The notes below the pieces were generated by a model. That model was given only the letters and a program-made list of their open reading frames with translations, did no database searches and was not told the DNA's origin. Made by a program: the position numbers and the translations under genes. A stretch of DNA of 64,000 bases, taken from positions 1 to 64,000 of the forward strand of contig NZ_JAJEPR010000002.1 in assembly GCF_020686945.1 (NCBI RefSeq). The letters are read 5' to 3'. Of the stretch, positions 18,195 through 27,595 are shown one piece after another (the first letter of the stretch is position 1; every line of letters begins with the position of its first letter). The stretch comes from Limivivens faecihominis (GTDB lineage Bacteria > Bacillota > Clostridia > Lachnospirales > Lachnospiraceae).

Positions 18195-20837
18195 GTGAAA
18201 AAATACGGCGTAAACGAACTTCGCCGGATGTTCCTGGAGTTCTTCGAGAGCAAAGGACATCTGGCAATGAAAAGTTTCTCTCTTGTACCCCATAACGACA
18301 AGAGCCTGCTTCTGATCAACTCAGGAATGGCTCCCCTCAAACCCTACTTCACAGGAGCTGAGATCCCGCCGAGACGCAGAGTGACCACCTGTCAGAAATG
18401 TATCCGTACGGGCGATATTGAGAACGTAGGTAAGACTGCCCGTCACGGCACCTTCTTTGAGATGCTGGGTAACTTCTCCTTCGGCGATTATTTCAAACAT
18501 GAAGCCATCGCATGGAGCTGGGAGTTCCTGACTCAGGTCGTAGGCCTGGATCCGGACCGTCTCTATCCCTCCATCTACCAGGATGACGATGAGGCTTTCG
18601 ATATCTGGAACAAAGAGATCGGCATCGCTCCGGAGCGTATCTTCCGTTTCGGAAAAGAGGACAACTTCTGGGAGCACGGCGCAGGTCCCTGCGGCCCCTG
18701 TTCTGAGATCTACTATGACCGCGGAGAAAAATACGGCTGTGGCAAACCGGGCTGTACCGTAGGCTGTGACTGCGACCGTTACATGGAAGTATGGAACAAC
18801 GTATTCAGCCAGTTCAACAACGACGGCGAGGGTCATTACACCGACCTGATCCAGAAGAACATCGATACCGGTATGGGTCTGGAGCGTCTGGCTGTTGTCG
18901 TTCAGGATGTGGATTCCATTTTCGATGTGGATACGATCCAGAATCTGAGAAATAAAGTCTGCGCTCTGGCCGGCGTAACTTATGAGACCGATCCGAAGAA
19001 GGATGTTTCTATCCGTCTGATTACCGACCATATCCGTTCCGCTACCTTCATGATCTCCGACGGTATCATGCCCACCAATGAGGGAAGAGGCTATGTACTT
19101 CGCCGTCTGATCCGTCGCGCTGCCCGTCACGGAAGATTGCTCGGCATCGACAAACAGTTCCTGGCAGAGCTTTCCGCTACCGTGATCGAGGACAGCAAAG
19201 ACGGATATCCGGAACTCGAGGAGAAGAAGAACTTCATCTTCAAGGTGCTGAGCCAGGAAGAGGAGAAATTCAATAAGACCATCGACCAGGGCTTAAGCAT
19301 CCTTTCCAATCTGGAAGCTTCCATGAAGGAGGAAGGAAAGACCACTCTCGATGGAAAAGACGCGTTCACTCTCTACGATACCTACGGCTTCCCGCTGGAT
19401 CTGACCAAAGAGATCCTCGAGGAGAAAGGCTGCGGCGTGGACGAGGAAGGCTTCCGTGCAGCAATGGAAGAGCAGCGTACCAAAGCAAGAAATGCCCGTC
19501 AGACCACCAACTATATGGGAGCTGACGCTACGGTATATGACGAGATCGATCCGAAGATCACCAGCACTTTCGCAGGCTACGATCATCTGGAGCACAACTC
19601 CAAAATCTCTGTTCTGACTACAGATACCGAGGTGACAGAGGCAATTTCCGATGGCGAACACGGAACCATTTTCGTGGACGAGACTCCGTTCTATGCTACC
19701 ATGGGCGGACAGACCGGCGATATCGGTGTGATCCGTATCGGCGATGGCGCAGAGTTTGTTGTGGAAGACACAATCAAACTGCTGGGCGGCAAGATCGGCC
19801 ATGTGGGCCATGTGGTAAAAGGCATGTTCAAGGTCGGCGACGAGGTGACTCTTTCCGTTGACGCAGCAGCCCGCGCCAACACCAGCAAAAACCACAGCGC
19901 CACCCATCTGCTCCAGAAAGCACTGAAGACCGTTCTCGGTTCTCATGTAGAGCAGAAAGGTTCTCTCGTAACTCCGGACAGACTGCGTTTTGACTTCGCT
20001 CATTTCCAGCCGATGACCAAGGAAGAGATCGAGAAGGTAGAGGCTCTGGTAAATAAAGAGATCCAGGCAAATCTTCCGGTTGTCACCGAGGTCATGGATG
20101 TGGAGTCTGCCAAGAAGACAGGCGCTATGGCCCTCTTTGGTGAGAAATACGGCGAGAATGTAAGAGTCGTATCCATGGGAGACTTCTCCAAAGAGCTCTG
20201 CGGAGGTACCCATGTAGCAAATACCGGCGTGATCAGCGTCTTCAAGATCGTTTCCGAGACAGGAATTGCAGCAGGCGTACGCCGTATCGAGGCCCTGACC
20301 GGCGACGGAGTTTTCGCATATTATCAGGAGCTGGAGGATCGTCTGAACCGTGCCAGCGCCCTCTTAAAGACCACTCCGGCTGAGCTGGAGAACAAGATTG
20401 CTCATCTCCAGGGCGAGGTGAAAGCACTCCACAGCGAGAATGAGGCTCTGAAGAGCAAGCTTGCAAAGGATGCTCTGGGCGATGTTATGGATCAGGTACA
20501 GGAGATTAAAGGCGTGAAACTTCTCGCAGCAAAACTGGCTGACGTGGATATGAACGGTCTCCGTGACCTGGGCGACCAGCTGAAAGAGAAGCTGGGCGAG
20601 GGCGTGGTTGTCCTTGCTTCCGACAAAGACGGCAAGGTAAGCCTTCTGGCCATGGCAACTGACGGCGCTATGAAACAGGGCGCTCACGCAGGAAACCTCA
20701 TCAAAGGCATGGCTGCCATCGTTGGCGGCGGCGGCGGCGGACGTCCGAACATGGCTCAGGCCGGCGGAAAGAAACCGGAGATGATCGATGAGGCTCTGAA
20801 AGCAGCAGCTGAACTTCTGGGAGAGCAGATCCACTAA
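18195..20837 (+). CDS. alaS: Alanyl-tRNA synthetase
   Basis: Class II synthetase, 880 aa, full length. Domains: catalytic core (INSGMAPLKPYF, GNFSFGDYFK, DTGMGLERL), then the editing domain with the HSATHLLQKAL zinc-binding motif and the second half of the site in ELCGGTHV, then a coiled coil and the C-Ala domain ending in GGGGGGRPNMAQAGG. The start is GTG 18195, placed seven bases after GGAGG (18183-18187); an upstream in-frame TTG at 18177 lies before that site. It follows tyrS with no terminator between them. Confidence 0.97.
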   Translation: MKKYGVNELRRMFLEFFESKGHLAMKSFSLVPHNDKSLLLINSGMAPLKPYFTGAEIPPRRRVTTCQKCIRTGDIENVGKTARHGTFFEMLGNFSFGDYFKHEAIAWSWEFLTQVVGLDPDRLYPSIYQDDDEAFDIWNKEIGIAPERIFRFGKEDNFWEHGAGPCGPCSEIYYDRGEKYGCGKPGCTVGCDCDRYMEVWNNVFSQFNNDGEGHYTDLIQKNIDTGMGLERLAVVVQDVDSIFDVDTIQNLRNKVCALAGVTYETDPKKDVSIRLITDHIRSATFMISDGIMPTNEGRGYVLRRLIRRAARHGRLLGIDKQFLAELSATVIEDSKDGYPELEEKKNFIFKVLSQEEEKFNKTIDQGLSILSNLEASMKEEGKTTLDGKDAFTLYDTYGFPLDLTKEILEEKGCGVDEEGFRAAMEEQRTKARNARQTTNYMGADATVYDEIDPKITSTFAGYDHLEHNSKISVLTTDTEVTEAISDGEHGTIFVDETPFYATMGGQTGDIGVIRIGDGAEFVVEDTIKLLGGKIGHVGHVVKGMFKVGDEVTLSVDAAARANTSKNHSATHLLQKALKTVLGSHVEQKGSLVTPDRLRFDFAHFQPMTKEEIEKVEALVNKEIQANLPVVTEVMDVESAKKTGAMALFGEKYGENVRVVSMGDFSKELCGGTHVANTGVISVFKIVSETGIAAGVRRIEALTGDGVFAYYQELEDRLNRASALLKTTPAELENKIAHLQGEVKALHSENEALKSKLAKDALGDVMDQVQEIKGVKLLAAKLADVDMNGLRDLGDQLKEKLGEGVVVLASDKDGKVSLLAMATDGAMKQGAHAGNLIKGMAAIVGGGGGGRPNMAQAGGKKPEMIDEALKAAAELLGEQIH

Positions 20838-20865
20838 AAAAATCCGAAAAACCAGAAAAAAGTAG

Positions 20866-20893
20866 TTGACGGATGAAAAAAATGTGGTATAAT
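20866..20893 (+). promoter_or_regulatory. Extended -10 promoter for rpsU
   Basis: TTGACG (20866-20871), 16-bp spacer, TATAAT (20888-20893) preceded by TGG (extended -10). Confidence 0.85.
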
Positions 20894-20974
20894 TCTTATC
20901 AGTGCAATTAAAATACCCAGACAGTTGTATTATGATGCACAATTTACAACTGGAGGGAGGTTAGGTGTGAGACA

Positions 20975-21151
20975 ATGTCAAATGTAATCGTAAAAGAAAA
21001 CGAGACACTGGACAGCGCTTTACGTCGTTTTAAGAGAAACTGCGCGAAGGCTGGTATTCAGCAGGAGATTCGTAAGAGAGAGCATTACGAGAAACCGAGC
21101 GTAAGACGTAAAAAGAAATCTGAAGCTGCCCGGAAACGTAAGTATAACTAA
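20975..21151 (+). CDS. rpsU: 30S ribosomal protein S21
   Basis: A 58-aa, very basic protein: starts MSNVIVKENETLDSALRRFK, continues with NCAKAGIQQEIRKREHYEKP and ends in a run of Lys/Arg. This is ribosomal protein S21, which sits near the anti-Shine-Dalgarno end of 16S rRNA and aids initiation. Start ATG 20975 follows GGAGGGAGG (20952-20960) at a rather long 14-base spacing; the intervening GTG is not in an open frame. It has its own promoter and terminator. Confidence 0.97.
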   Translation: MSNVIVKENETLDSALRRFKRNCAKAGIQQEIRKREHYEKPSVRRKKKSEAARKRKYN

Positions 21152-21162
21152 TCTGTGCAGGC

Positions 21163-21199
21163 AAAAGCCTCTGAGTTGATTCGCTCAGAGGCTTTTTTC
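21163..21199 (+). terminator. Terminator after rpsU
   Basis: AGCCTCTGAG (about 21166-21175) pairs with CTCAGAGGCT (about 21184-21193), followed by TTTTT. Confidence 0.93.
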
Positions 21200-21275
21200 G
21201 TGTCATAAAACAGGCATAAACTTTTCCTGAGTTTCTTATATTGTGATATACAGGCGGAAAGAAGGCAGGAAAGGT

Positions 21276-22478
21276 ATGAAAAAAAGAAAACGAACAGGCT
21301 GTGCGGTTTATGGGCTGGTGCTCTGGCTGGGAATTTCCCTGATTTTCGGGAATGTGGGTCTTCGGGTCTACGGGGCGGAGGAGCAGAGCAACAGCCTTGC
21401 CATCGAATCTCCGGGAGCTTTTCTCATGGAGGCTTCTACCGGGACGGTGATTTATGAGAAGGATGCGGACACCAGGCGGAGCCCTGCGAGCGTGACGAAG
21501 ATCATGACGGCCCTTCTGATCTTTGAGAACCTTGAAAAAGGAAAGATTCAGCTTACCGACGAGGTCGTCACCAGCGCCCACGCCAAATCCATGGGCGGCT
21601 CCCAGGTCTTTCTGGAAGAGGGAGAGAAGCAGACCGTGGAGACCCTGCTTAAATGTATCATGGTGGCCTCAGGTAACGATTCGGCGGTGGCCATGGCGGA
21701 ATATGTGGCGGGGAGCGAGGGCGAGTTTGTGAACCAGATGAATCAGAAGGCGGCGGAGCTGGGCATGAAAAACACCCATTTCACGGACTGCTGCGGTCTC
21801 ACGGATTCGGAGGACCACTACACGACGCCGAGGGATATTGCCCTCATGTCCCAGGAGCTGATCACGAAATATCCGGAAGTTTTTGACTATACGAAGATCT
21901 GGATGGAAAACATCACCCACATGACGGCCCGGGGCAGCAGCGAGTTCGGCCTGACCAATACCAACAAGCTTTTAAGAAGCTATGACGGCTGCGACGGTCT
22001 CAAGACCGGAAGTACCAGCAAGGCGCTTTTTTGTATTTCCGCCACGGCGGAGCGGAACGGCATCCGGCTCATCAGCGTCATCATGGCCGGTCCGGACTCC
22101 AAGACGAGATTCCGGAATGCGGCGGAGCTTCTGAACTACGGTTTCGGCAGCTGCCGCCTCTATGTGGATGAGAACCGGGATGCGCTCCCGGAGACAAAGG
22201 TCCGGGGCGGCGTTACGGAGACGGTTCCCTGCAAATATCAGGAAGGCTTCCGGTATCTCGACACAAAAGGCGTGGATTTTTCGGCGATAGAAAAGGAAGT
22301 CCTTCTTGAGGAGGAACTTACAGCTCCTATCGAAAAAGGGGAGGCTGTGGGAAAAGTGGTCTACCGCCTGAACGGAGAGATCCTGGGGGAAGTGCCTATC
22401 CTCGCAGGAGAATCAGTGGAAAAGGCGGAATTTTTGGATTATCTGAAAAAACTCTGGGAAAGATACCAGAGTATCTGA
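21276..22478 (+). CDS. D-alanyl-D-alanine carboxypeptidase (DacF/PBP5 type), copy 1
   Basis: Trims the terminal D-Ala from peptidoglycan stem peptides outside the membrane. The 400-aa protein has a signal/anchor segment (about 9-33) and the full penicillin-binding set: SVTK at 72-75, the SxN motif in ASGNDSAVAM, and KTG in DGLKTGSTS. A PBP5-type C-terminal beta domain follows (about 300-385). The start ATG 21276 is preceded by AAGGCAGG; an in-frame ATG at 21243 has no ribosome site. A second family member lies 2.3 kb downstream (24795). Either may be the sporulation enzyme DacF. Confidence 0.92.
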   Translation: MKKRKRTGCAVYGLVLWLGISLIFGNVGLRVYGAEEQSNSLAIESPGAFLMEASTGTVIYEKDADTRRSPASVTKIMTALLIFENLEKGKIQLTDEVVTSAHAKSMGGSQVFLEEGEKQTVETLLKCIMVASGNDSAVAMAEYVAGSEGEFVNQMNQKAAELGMKNTHFTDCCGLTDSEDHYTTPRDIALMSQELITKYPEVFDYTKIWMENITHMTARGSSEFGLTNTNKLLRSYDGCDGLKTGSTSKALFCISATAERNGIRLISVIMAGPDSKTRFRNAAELLNYGFGSCRLYVDENRDALPETKVRGGVTETVPCKYQEGFRYLDTKGVDFSAIEKEVLLEEELTAPIEKGEAVGKVVYRLNGEILGEVPILAGESVEKAEFLDYLKKLWERYQSI

Positions 22479-22509
22479 TACATAATAAAGAAAAGGGGGC
22501 ATAAGGTAC

Positions 22510-23292
22510 ATGAAGAGTTTTCGGACCGTCCGCTATGAGACGGGAAAAGATACGGGGAAAGCGGCGCTGACGTTCGCTCATTTAAGCGATCTTCACGGCT
22601 GCTTTTACGGGGAAAACCAGGAAGGCCTTCTGGAGGCGATTTATGAGGCAGATCCGGATCTGGTGGTCGTGAGTGGCGATATGATTGTGGGAAAGCCCGG
22701 CATCAACAGGAAGACCTTCGCGTTTTTTAAGGAGCTCACAGCGAAATATCCGGTGTTTTTCAGCAACGGAAACCACGAGAGCCGCTATGAGGCGACGGAG
22801 GATTTCCGGCCGGTTTACAAGCATTTTATCTACGGGCTCTGGAAAAACGGCGTGGAGGTTCTGAATAATAAGTCTGTACCCTTTGAGAAAAATGGCAGGA
22901 AACTGATGATCGCCGGTTATGAGGCGGAGATCTCTTATTTCAGCCGTTTCAACCGGAAAATACCTTCCCTGGAAGAGTTGAAAAGTCATCTGGGGGAGAA
23001 AGATCCGGAAACTGAGACCGTGCTTCTGGCCCACAACCCGATGTTTTTCTCTGTTTATAAGGAATGGGGAGCAGATCTTACGTTTTCCGGCCATCTTCAC
23101 GGCGGTTATATACGGATTCCGGGGATCGGCGGCGTCATCAGCCCCCAGTTCCAGCTTTTTCCGAAGTATGACAGAGGTGTTTTTGAGGAGGAGGGGCACA
23201 CGCTCTGTGTCAGCGCAGGCCTGGGAGACCACACGATCTCGCCGCGGTTTTTCAATCCGGCGGAGCTTCCAATACTGATCTGGCACGGCTGA
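22510..23292 (+). CDS. Calcineurin-type metallophosphoesterase
   Basis: A 260-aa phosphoesterase with the five metal-binding blocks in order: HLSDLHG (about 25-31), VSGDMI, SNGNHESRYE, LAHNP and FSGHLHGGYIRIPG. This spacing matches the YkuE/YpbG-like family. There is no clear signal peptide or membrane anchor. The substrate cannot be deduced. It starts 31 bases after a carboxypeptidase gene, so a cell-envelope role is plausible but only contextual. Confidence 0.88.
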   Translation: MKSFRTVRYETGKDTGKAALTFAHLSDLHGCFYGENQEGLLEAIYEADPDLVVVSGDMIVGKPGINRKTFAFFKELTAKYPVFFSNGNHESRYEATEDFRPVYKHFIYGLWKNGVEVLNNKSVPFEKNGRKLMIAGYEAEISYFSRFNRKIPSLEELKSHLGEKDPETETVLLAHNPMFFSVYKEWGADLTFSGHLHGGYIRIPGIGGVISPQFQLFPKYDRGVFEEEGHTLCVSAGLGDHTISPRFFNPAELPILIWHG

Positions 23293-23295
23293 GCC

Positions 23296-23325
23296 TTTAC
23301 AAAAACCACCTTTATGAGGTAGAAT
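23296..23325 (+). promoter_or_regulatory. Promoter for scpAB
   Basis: TTTACA (23296-23301) and TAGAAT (23320-23325) with 18-bp spacing, in the 71-base gap before scpA. Confidence 0.65.
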
Positions 23326-23363
23326 AGTACCCGATACAAGAAAGCGGAGAGGAAACTGGAAAG

Positions 23364-24152
23364 ATGGGAATTCCCGTAAAACTGGAGGCATTTGAGGGTC
23401 CTTTGGATCTTCTTCTGCATCTGATTGACAAAAACAAAGTAAATATTTATGACATTCCCATCGTGGAGATTACCGCTCAGTACATGGAGTACATCCATGA
23501 AATGCAGCGGCAGGATCTGAATGTGATGAGCGAGTTCCTTCTGATGGCGGCCACCCTTCTGGCCATCAAGTCTAAAATGCTCCTTCCAAAAGAGATCAAC
23601 GAGGAAGGCGAGGAGGAGGATCCCCGTCAGGAGCTGGTGGAACAGCTTCTGGAGTACAAGCTCTACAAATATATGTCCTACGAGCTTCGGGATATGCAGG
23701 CGGACGCGGCCTATGTGATGTACAAGGAGCCGACGATTCCCGCTGAGGTCCGGGCTTACCGGCCGGAAATTGATCCGGCGGAGCTTCTGGAGGGCGTGAC
23801 GCTCTCGAAGCTTCACAGCCTGTTCAAGGCCATCATGAAGCGGCAGAACGACCGGATCGACCCCATCCGAAGCACCTTCGGAACGCTGGAAAAAGAAGAA
23901 GTGGACATGGATGAAAAATGGATCTATGTGGAGAGCTGCATCAAGCGGAAACGTCATGTAAGCTTCCGGGAGCTTCTTGGGGCCGGGCATACGAAAATGC
24001 AGATGGTAATCACCTTTCTTGTGATTCTGGAGCTCATGAAGATGGGAAAAATCTCCATTGTCCAGGAACATACCTTTGACGATATTCTGATTGACTGGAG
24101 AGAGGACGCGGACGACACGCCGGGCCGGACCTTCGAGTCAGATTTTACATAA
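23364..24152 (+). CDS. scpA: Segregation and condensation protein A (kleisin)
   Basis: The kleisin subunit that bridges SMC heads in the bacterial condensin complex. The 262-aa protein begins with the diagnostic FEGPLDLLLHLIDKNKVNIYDIPI block (about 9-33), followed by MSEFLLMAATLLAIKSKMLLP, and ends with the winged-helix region VTFLVILELMKMGKI and QEHTFDDILI. Normal length. It is followed by scpB after 12 bases. Ribosome site GCGGAGAGG before ATG 23364. Confidence 0.96.
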   Translation: MGIPVKLEAFEGPLDLLLHLIDKNKVNIYDIPIVEITAQYMEYIHEMQRQDLNVMSEFLLMAATLLAIKSKMLLPKEINEEGEEEDPRQELVEQLLEYKLYKYMSYELRDMQADAAYVMYKEPTIPAEVRAYRPEIDPAELLEGVTLSKLHSLFKAIMKRQNDRIDPIRSTFGTLEKEEVDMDEKWIYVESCIKRKRHVSFRELLGAGHTKMQMVITFLVILELMKMGKISIVQEHTFDDILIDWREDADDTPGRTFESDFT

Positions 24153-24164
24153 GGAGAGACACTT

Positions 24165-24734
24165 TTGGAAGAGAAAAAGCGAAAAGCGGCCATTGAAGCT
24201 ATCCTTTTTACAATGGGGGACGCGGTGGAGCTGAACCGGATTGCCGAGGCCATCGGGGAGGATCCGGAGACCACGCTGGAGACCATCCGGAAAATGATGA
24301 AGGATTATCAGAAGAAGGAGAGAGGTATCCAGATCATCGAGCTGGATCATTCCTTTCAGCTCTGTACGAAAAAAGAATACTATGACGATCTCATCCGGAT
24401 CGCGAAGCATCCGAAGAAACCGGCGCTTTCCGACGTGGCCATGGAGACGCTTTCCATCGTGGCCTACAAACAGCCGGTGACAAAGATCGAGATTGAGAAG
24501 ATCCGCGGAGTCAAGTGCGACCACGCGATCAATAAGCTCATTGAGTACAATCTGATCCGGGAACTTGGGCGGCTGGACGCTCCGGGGCGGCCCATTCTTT
24601 TTGGTACCACGGAGGAATTCCTGCGGAATTTCGGCGTGCAATCCCTGGAGGAGCTGCCGGCCATCAACCCGGTTCAGGTGGAGGACTTCAAGGCGGAGGC
24701 CGAGGAAGAGGTGGAACTTCGCCTCAACGTGTGA
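24165..24734 (+). CDS. scpB: Segregation and condensation protein B
   Basis: Partner of ScpA in the SMC complex; a dimer of paired winged-helix domains. The 189-aa protein shows the AAIEAILFTMGDAVELNRIAEAIG start and the second-domain block LSIVAYKQPVTKIEIEKIRGV with LIRELGRLDAPGRPILFGTT. The start is TTG 24165, eight bases after AAGGAGA; no in-frame ATG exists near it. Coupled to scpA. Confidence 0.96.
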   Translation: MEEKKRKAAIEAILFTMGDAVELNRIAEAIGEDPETTLETIRKMMKDYQKKERGIQIIELDHSFQLCTKKEYYDDLIRIAKHPKKPALSDVAMETLSIVAYKQPVTKIEIEKIRGVKCDHAINKLIEYNLIRELGRLDAPGRPILFGTTEEFLRNFGVQSLEELPAINPVQVEDFKAEAEEEVELRLNV

Positions 24735-24794
24735 GCATACCGCTGCTTTTTCGGGCATATAGTTTTGAAAGAAGCTGCCGAAGGAGCTGTGTCG

Positions 24795-25994
24795 ATGAAA
24801 AAAATAAAAAAATATCTGCTGTTCTGGCTTTTGTTTCTCGTGATTCTGCCCTGCTTTGTGCGGGCAGAGGAAATGGAGGAGCCGGGAACGCTTTATGCCC
24901 GGTCTGCGGTCCTGATGGATGCGGATTCCGGGCGTATTCTTTTTGACAAAAACGGGGAGGAAAAACTGGCCAATGCGAGCACCACGAAGATCCTCACCTG
25001 CATCCTGGCCCTGGAAAAAGGCGAGCCGGAACAGGAAGTTGTTTTTTCGGAGGAGGCGGTAAAACAGCCGGAGGTCCATCTGGGGGCGGCAGAAGGCGAG
25101 AATTTTCATCTGGGGGATCTCCTCTATTCCCTGATGCTGGAGAGCCACAACGATACGGCGGTGGCCGTGGCAGAGGCGATTTCCGGGAGCACGGCGGCCT
25201 TTGCGAAGGCGATGAACGAAAAGGCGAAGGAGATCGGCTGCAGGGAGACGCATTTTGTCTCGCCGAACGGTCTTGACTGGGAGGATGCGGAGGGAGCCCA
25301 CGAGACCACAGCTGCCGATCTGGCACGGATTCTCCGCTACTGTATTCAGGAATCCCCGAAACGGGAAGAGTTCCTGAAGATTACGCGGACGGGGGAGAAG
25401 ACCTTTTTCAACCTTGCCGGGAACAGGAGTTATTCCTGCGTCAACCACAATGCCTTTCTTTCCATGATGGATGGGGCCCTGACGGGAAAAACAGGCTTTA
25501 CGGGGAAGGCCGGCTACTGTTATGTGGGGGCGCTGAAAGATGGAGAACGTACTTTCGTCATTGCCCTTCTGGCCTGCGGCTGGCCGAACAATAAGACTTA
25601 TAAATGGAGCGATGCCAGGGCACTGTTTTCCTATGGCTTGTCTGCCTATCAGTACGATACGCTGACGTTTCCGGAGAATTTCGGTGAGGTAGCGGTGGAG
25701 GAGGGAATCCTGCCGGGCCAGGGGATCGATGAGACGGCAGAGGTGCCCCTTCTTTTATCCGGGGAAAAGAGCCTCCAGCTTCTGCTTTCCGGGAAAGATG
25801 AAGTGAAACTACAGGTGACTCTGCCCAGGAGTCTTGCAGCTCCGGTGGCTGCCGGCGAGGAGGAAGGAAAGGCAGTTCTCTTACTGAATGGGGAAGAGAT
25901 CGCCGTCTGTCCGATAACAGCGGGCAAAACCGTTAAAAAAAAGGATTTTTCCTGGTGCTTCTTGAAAATTTTTGAACAATATCTGGAATTATAA
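24795..25994 (+). CDS. D-alanyl-D-alanine carboxypeptidase (DacF/PBP5 type), copy 2
   Basis: Second low-molecular-weight penicillin-binding protein of the window, 399 aa. It has a signal peptide (MKKIKKYLLF to about residue 24), STTK at 62-65, the SHN motif in LESHNDTAVAVAEA, and KTG in LTGKTGFTGKAGYC. The C-terminal beta domain is present. Start ATG 24795 follows AAGGAG (24781-24786). It lies 60 bases after scpB and probably shares its transcript; scpAB next to a dac gene is a familiar Firmicute arrangement. It is distinct from copy 1 in sequence, so this is not a recent duplication. Confidence 0.92.
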   Translation: MKKIKKYLLFWLLFLVILPCFVRAEEMEEPGTLYARSAVLMDADSGRILFDKNGEEKLANASTTKILTCILALEKGEPEQEVVFSEEAVKQPEVHLGAAEGENFHLGDLLYSLMLESHNDTAVAVAEAISGSTAAFAKAMNEKAKEIGCRETHFVSPNGLDWEDAEGAHETTAADLARILRYCIQESPKREEFLKITRTGEKTFFNLAGNRSYSCVNHNAFLSMMDGALTGKTGFTGKAGYCYVGALKDGERTFVIALLACGWPNNKTYKWSDARALFSYGLSAYQYDTLTFPENFGEVAVEEGILPGQGIDETAEVPLLLSGEKSLQLLLSGKDEVKLQVTLPRSLAAPVAAGEEEGKAVLLLNGEEIAVCPITAGKTVKKKDFSWCFLKIFEQYLEL

Positions 25995-26048
25995 ACAGAT
26001 AGGCCGGAAGGTATAATAATAAGAAGAGATAAAAATATGACAAAAGGC

Positions 26049-26077
26049 TTGCTATTTTGTCCGAAACAGGCTAAAAT
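26049..26077 (+). promoter_or_regulatory. Promoter of the sodium-pump decarboxylase operon
   Basis: TTGCTA (26049-26054), 17 bp, TAAAAT (26072-26077). A consensus TATAAT also occurs at 26078-26083 but with 23-bp spacing. Confidence 0.6.
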
Positions 26078-26144
26078 TATAATCGGCTGAAAATTTAATT
26101 TCAACAGTTTTCATAGTAAATCTTTTACAAATGGAGGGCTAAGA

Positions 26145-27581
26145 ATGAGTAACACATCACAAAGCTTGGCAAGCACACGTATCAACGCTCTGCTTGATGA
26201 GAACAGTTTTGTTGAAATCGGTGGATACGTTACAGCCAGATCAACAGATTTCAACATGCATGAAAAAGAGACCCCAGGAGATGGCGTTGTTACCGGATAT
26301 GGTGTCATCGACGGAAATCTGGTTTACGTTTACAGCCAGGACGCATCCGTTTTAGGCGGTACCATCGGTGAAATGCACGCAAAGAAGATCACTGCCCTGT
26401 ATGATATGGCAATGAAAATGGGAGCTCCGGTTATCGGTCTGATCGACTGCGCCGGTATCCGTCTTCAGGAAGCTACCGATGCGCTGAACGCTTTCGGTGA
26501 GATCTACCTGAAACAGACCCTTGCCTCTGGTGTAATTCCGCAGATCACAGCTGTATTCGGCACCTGCGGCGGCGGACTGGCACTGGTTCCGGCACTGACC
26601 GACTTCACTTTCATGGAGTCCAAGAAAGCAAAACTTTTCGTAAACTCCCCCAACGCACTGGATGGCAACCACGAGTCCAAATGTGACACCGCTTCCGCTA
26701 AATTCCAGAGTGAGGACGCAGGACTTGTAGACTTCACCGGCAGCGAGGATGAGATCTACGCTGGTATCCGTGAGCTGGTATCCATGCTTCCGTCCAACAA
26801 CGAGGATGACATGTCCTACGAGGAATGCACCGACGATCTGAACCGTGCTTCCGAGACTCTTGAGAATGCAGTTGGAGATCCCGCTGTGATCTGTTCCGAG
26901 ATCGGCGACGACCATGTATTCGTAGAGACCAAGGCTGCTTACGCCAAAGAGATGGCAACCGGTTTCATCCGTCTGAACGGCATGACGGTCGGCGTAGTTG
27001 GAAACCGTACCGAGAGCTACGACGAGGATGGCAATGTGGCTGAGAAATACGCAGATGTCCTGACCGCAAGAGGAGCAAGAAAGGCTGCAAAATTCGTGAA
27101 ATTCTGTGACGCTTTCGAGATCCCGGTTCTGACTCTGACCAATCTCACCGGTTTCAAGGCAGATCTGCATTCCGAGAGATGCATCGCCAACGCAGCAGCA
27201 GAGCTTACCTATGCTTTCGCTGACGCTACTGTTGCCAAGGTAAACGTGATCACCGGCAAAGCATTCGGAAGCGTTTACACCATCATGAACAGCAAAGCTC
27301 TGGGCGCAGATATGACCTATGCCTGGGAGAATGCAGAGATCGGTATGATGGATGCAAGATCCGCAGCCAAGATCATGTATGACGGCGAGGATGCAGCTGT
27401 AATCAACGAGAAGGCAGCTGAGTACGCAGCACTTCAGTCCAGTGCTCTTTCCGCAGCAAAGAGAGGCTATGTTGATACGATCATCGACGCGAAGGATACC
27501 AGAAAGTATCTGATCGGAGCCTTTGAAATGTTATTCACAAAGAGAGAAGACCGCCCCGGCAAGAAACACGGCACGGTTTAA
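26145..27581 (+). CDS. CoA-type carboxyltransferase (MmdA/transcarboxylase 12S family)
   Basis: Carboxyltransferase that moves CO2 between an acyl-CoA and biotin. The 478-aa protein has the two crotonase-like halves of the family, with the oxyanion-hole glycines in TAVFGTCGGGLALVPAL (first half) and ITGKAFGSVYTIMNSKALGAD (second half). It is a little shorter than typical MmdA or PccB (about 510 aa), and the N-terminal half is divergent, so the acyl-CoA (methylmalonyl-, malonyl- or glutaconyl-CoA) is not certain. First gene of a five-gene operon with a biotin carrier and a Na+-pump beta subunit. Very strong codon bias suggests high expression. Confidence 0.85.
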   Translation: MSNTSQSLASTRINALLDENSFVEIGGYVTARSTDFNMHEKETPGDGVVTGYGVIDGNLVYVYSQDASVLGGTIGEMHAKKITALYDMAMKMGAPVIGLIDCAGIRLQEATDALNAFGEIYLKQTLASGVIPQITAVFGTCGGGLALVPALTDFTFMESKKAKLFVNSPNALDGNHESKCDTASAKFQSEDAGLVDFTGSEDEIYAGIRELVSMLPSNNEDDMSYEECTDDLNRASETLENAVGDPAVICSEIGDDHVFVETKAAYAKEMATGFIRLNGMTVGVVGNRTESYDEDGNVAEKYADVLTARGARKAAKFVKFCDAFEIPVLTLTNLTGFKADLHSERCIANAAAELTYAFADATVAKVNVITGKAFGSVYTIMNSKALGADMTYAWENAEIGMMDARSAAKIMYDGEDAAVINEKAAEYAALQSSALSAAKRGYVDTIIDAKDTRKYLIGAFEMLFTKREDRPGKKHGTV

Positions 27582-27595
27582 GAGAGGTGGATAAT

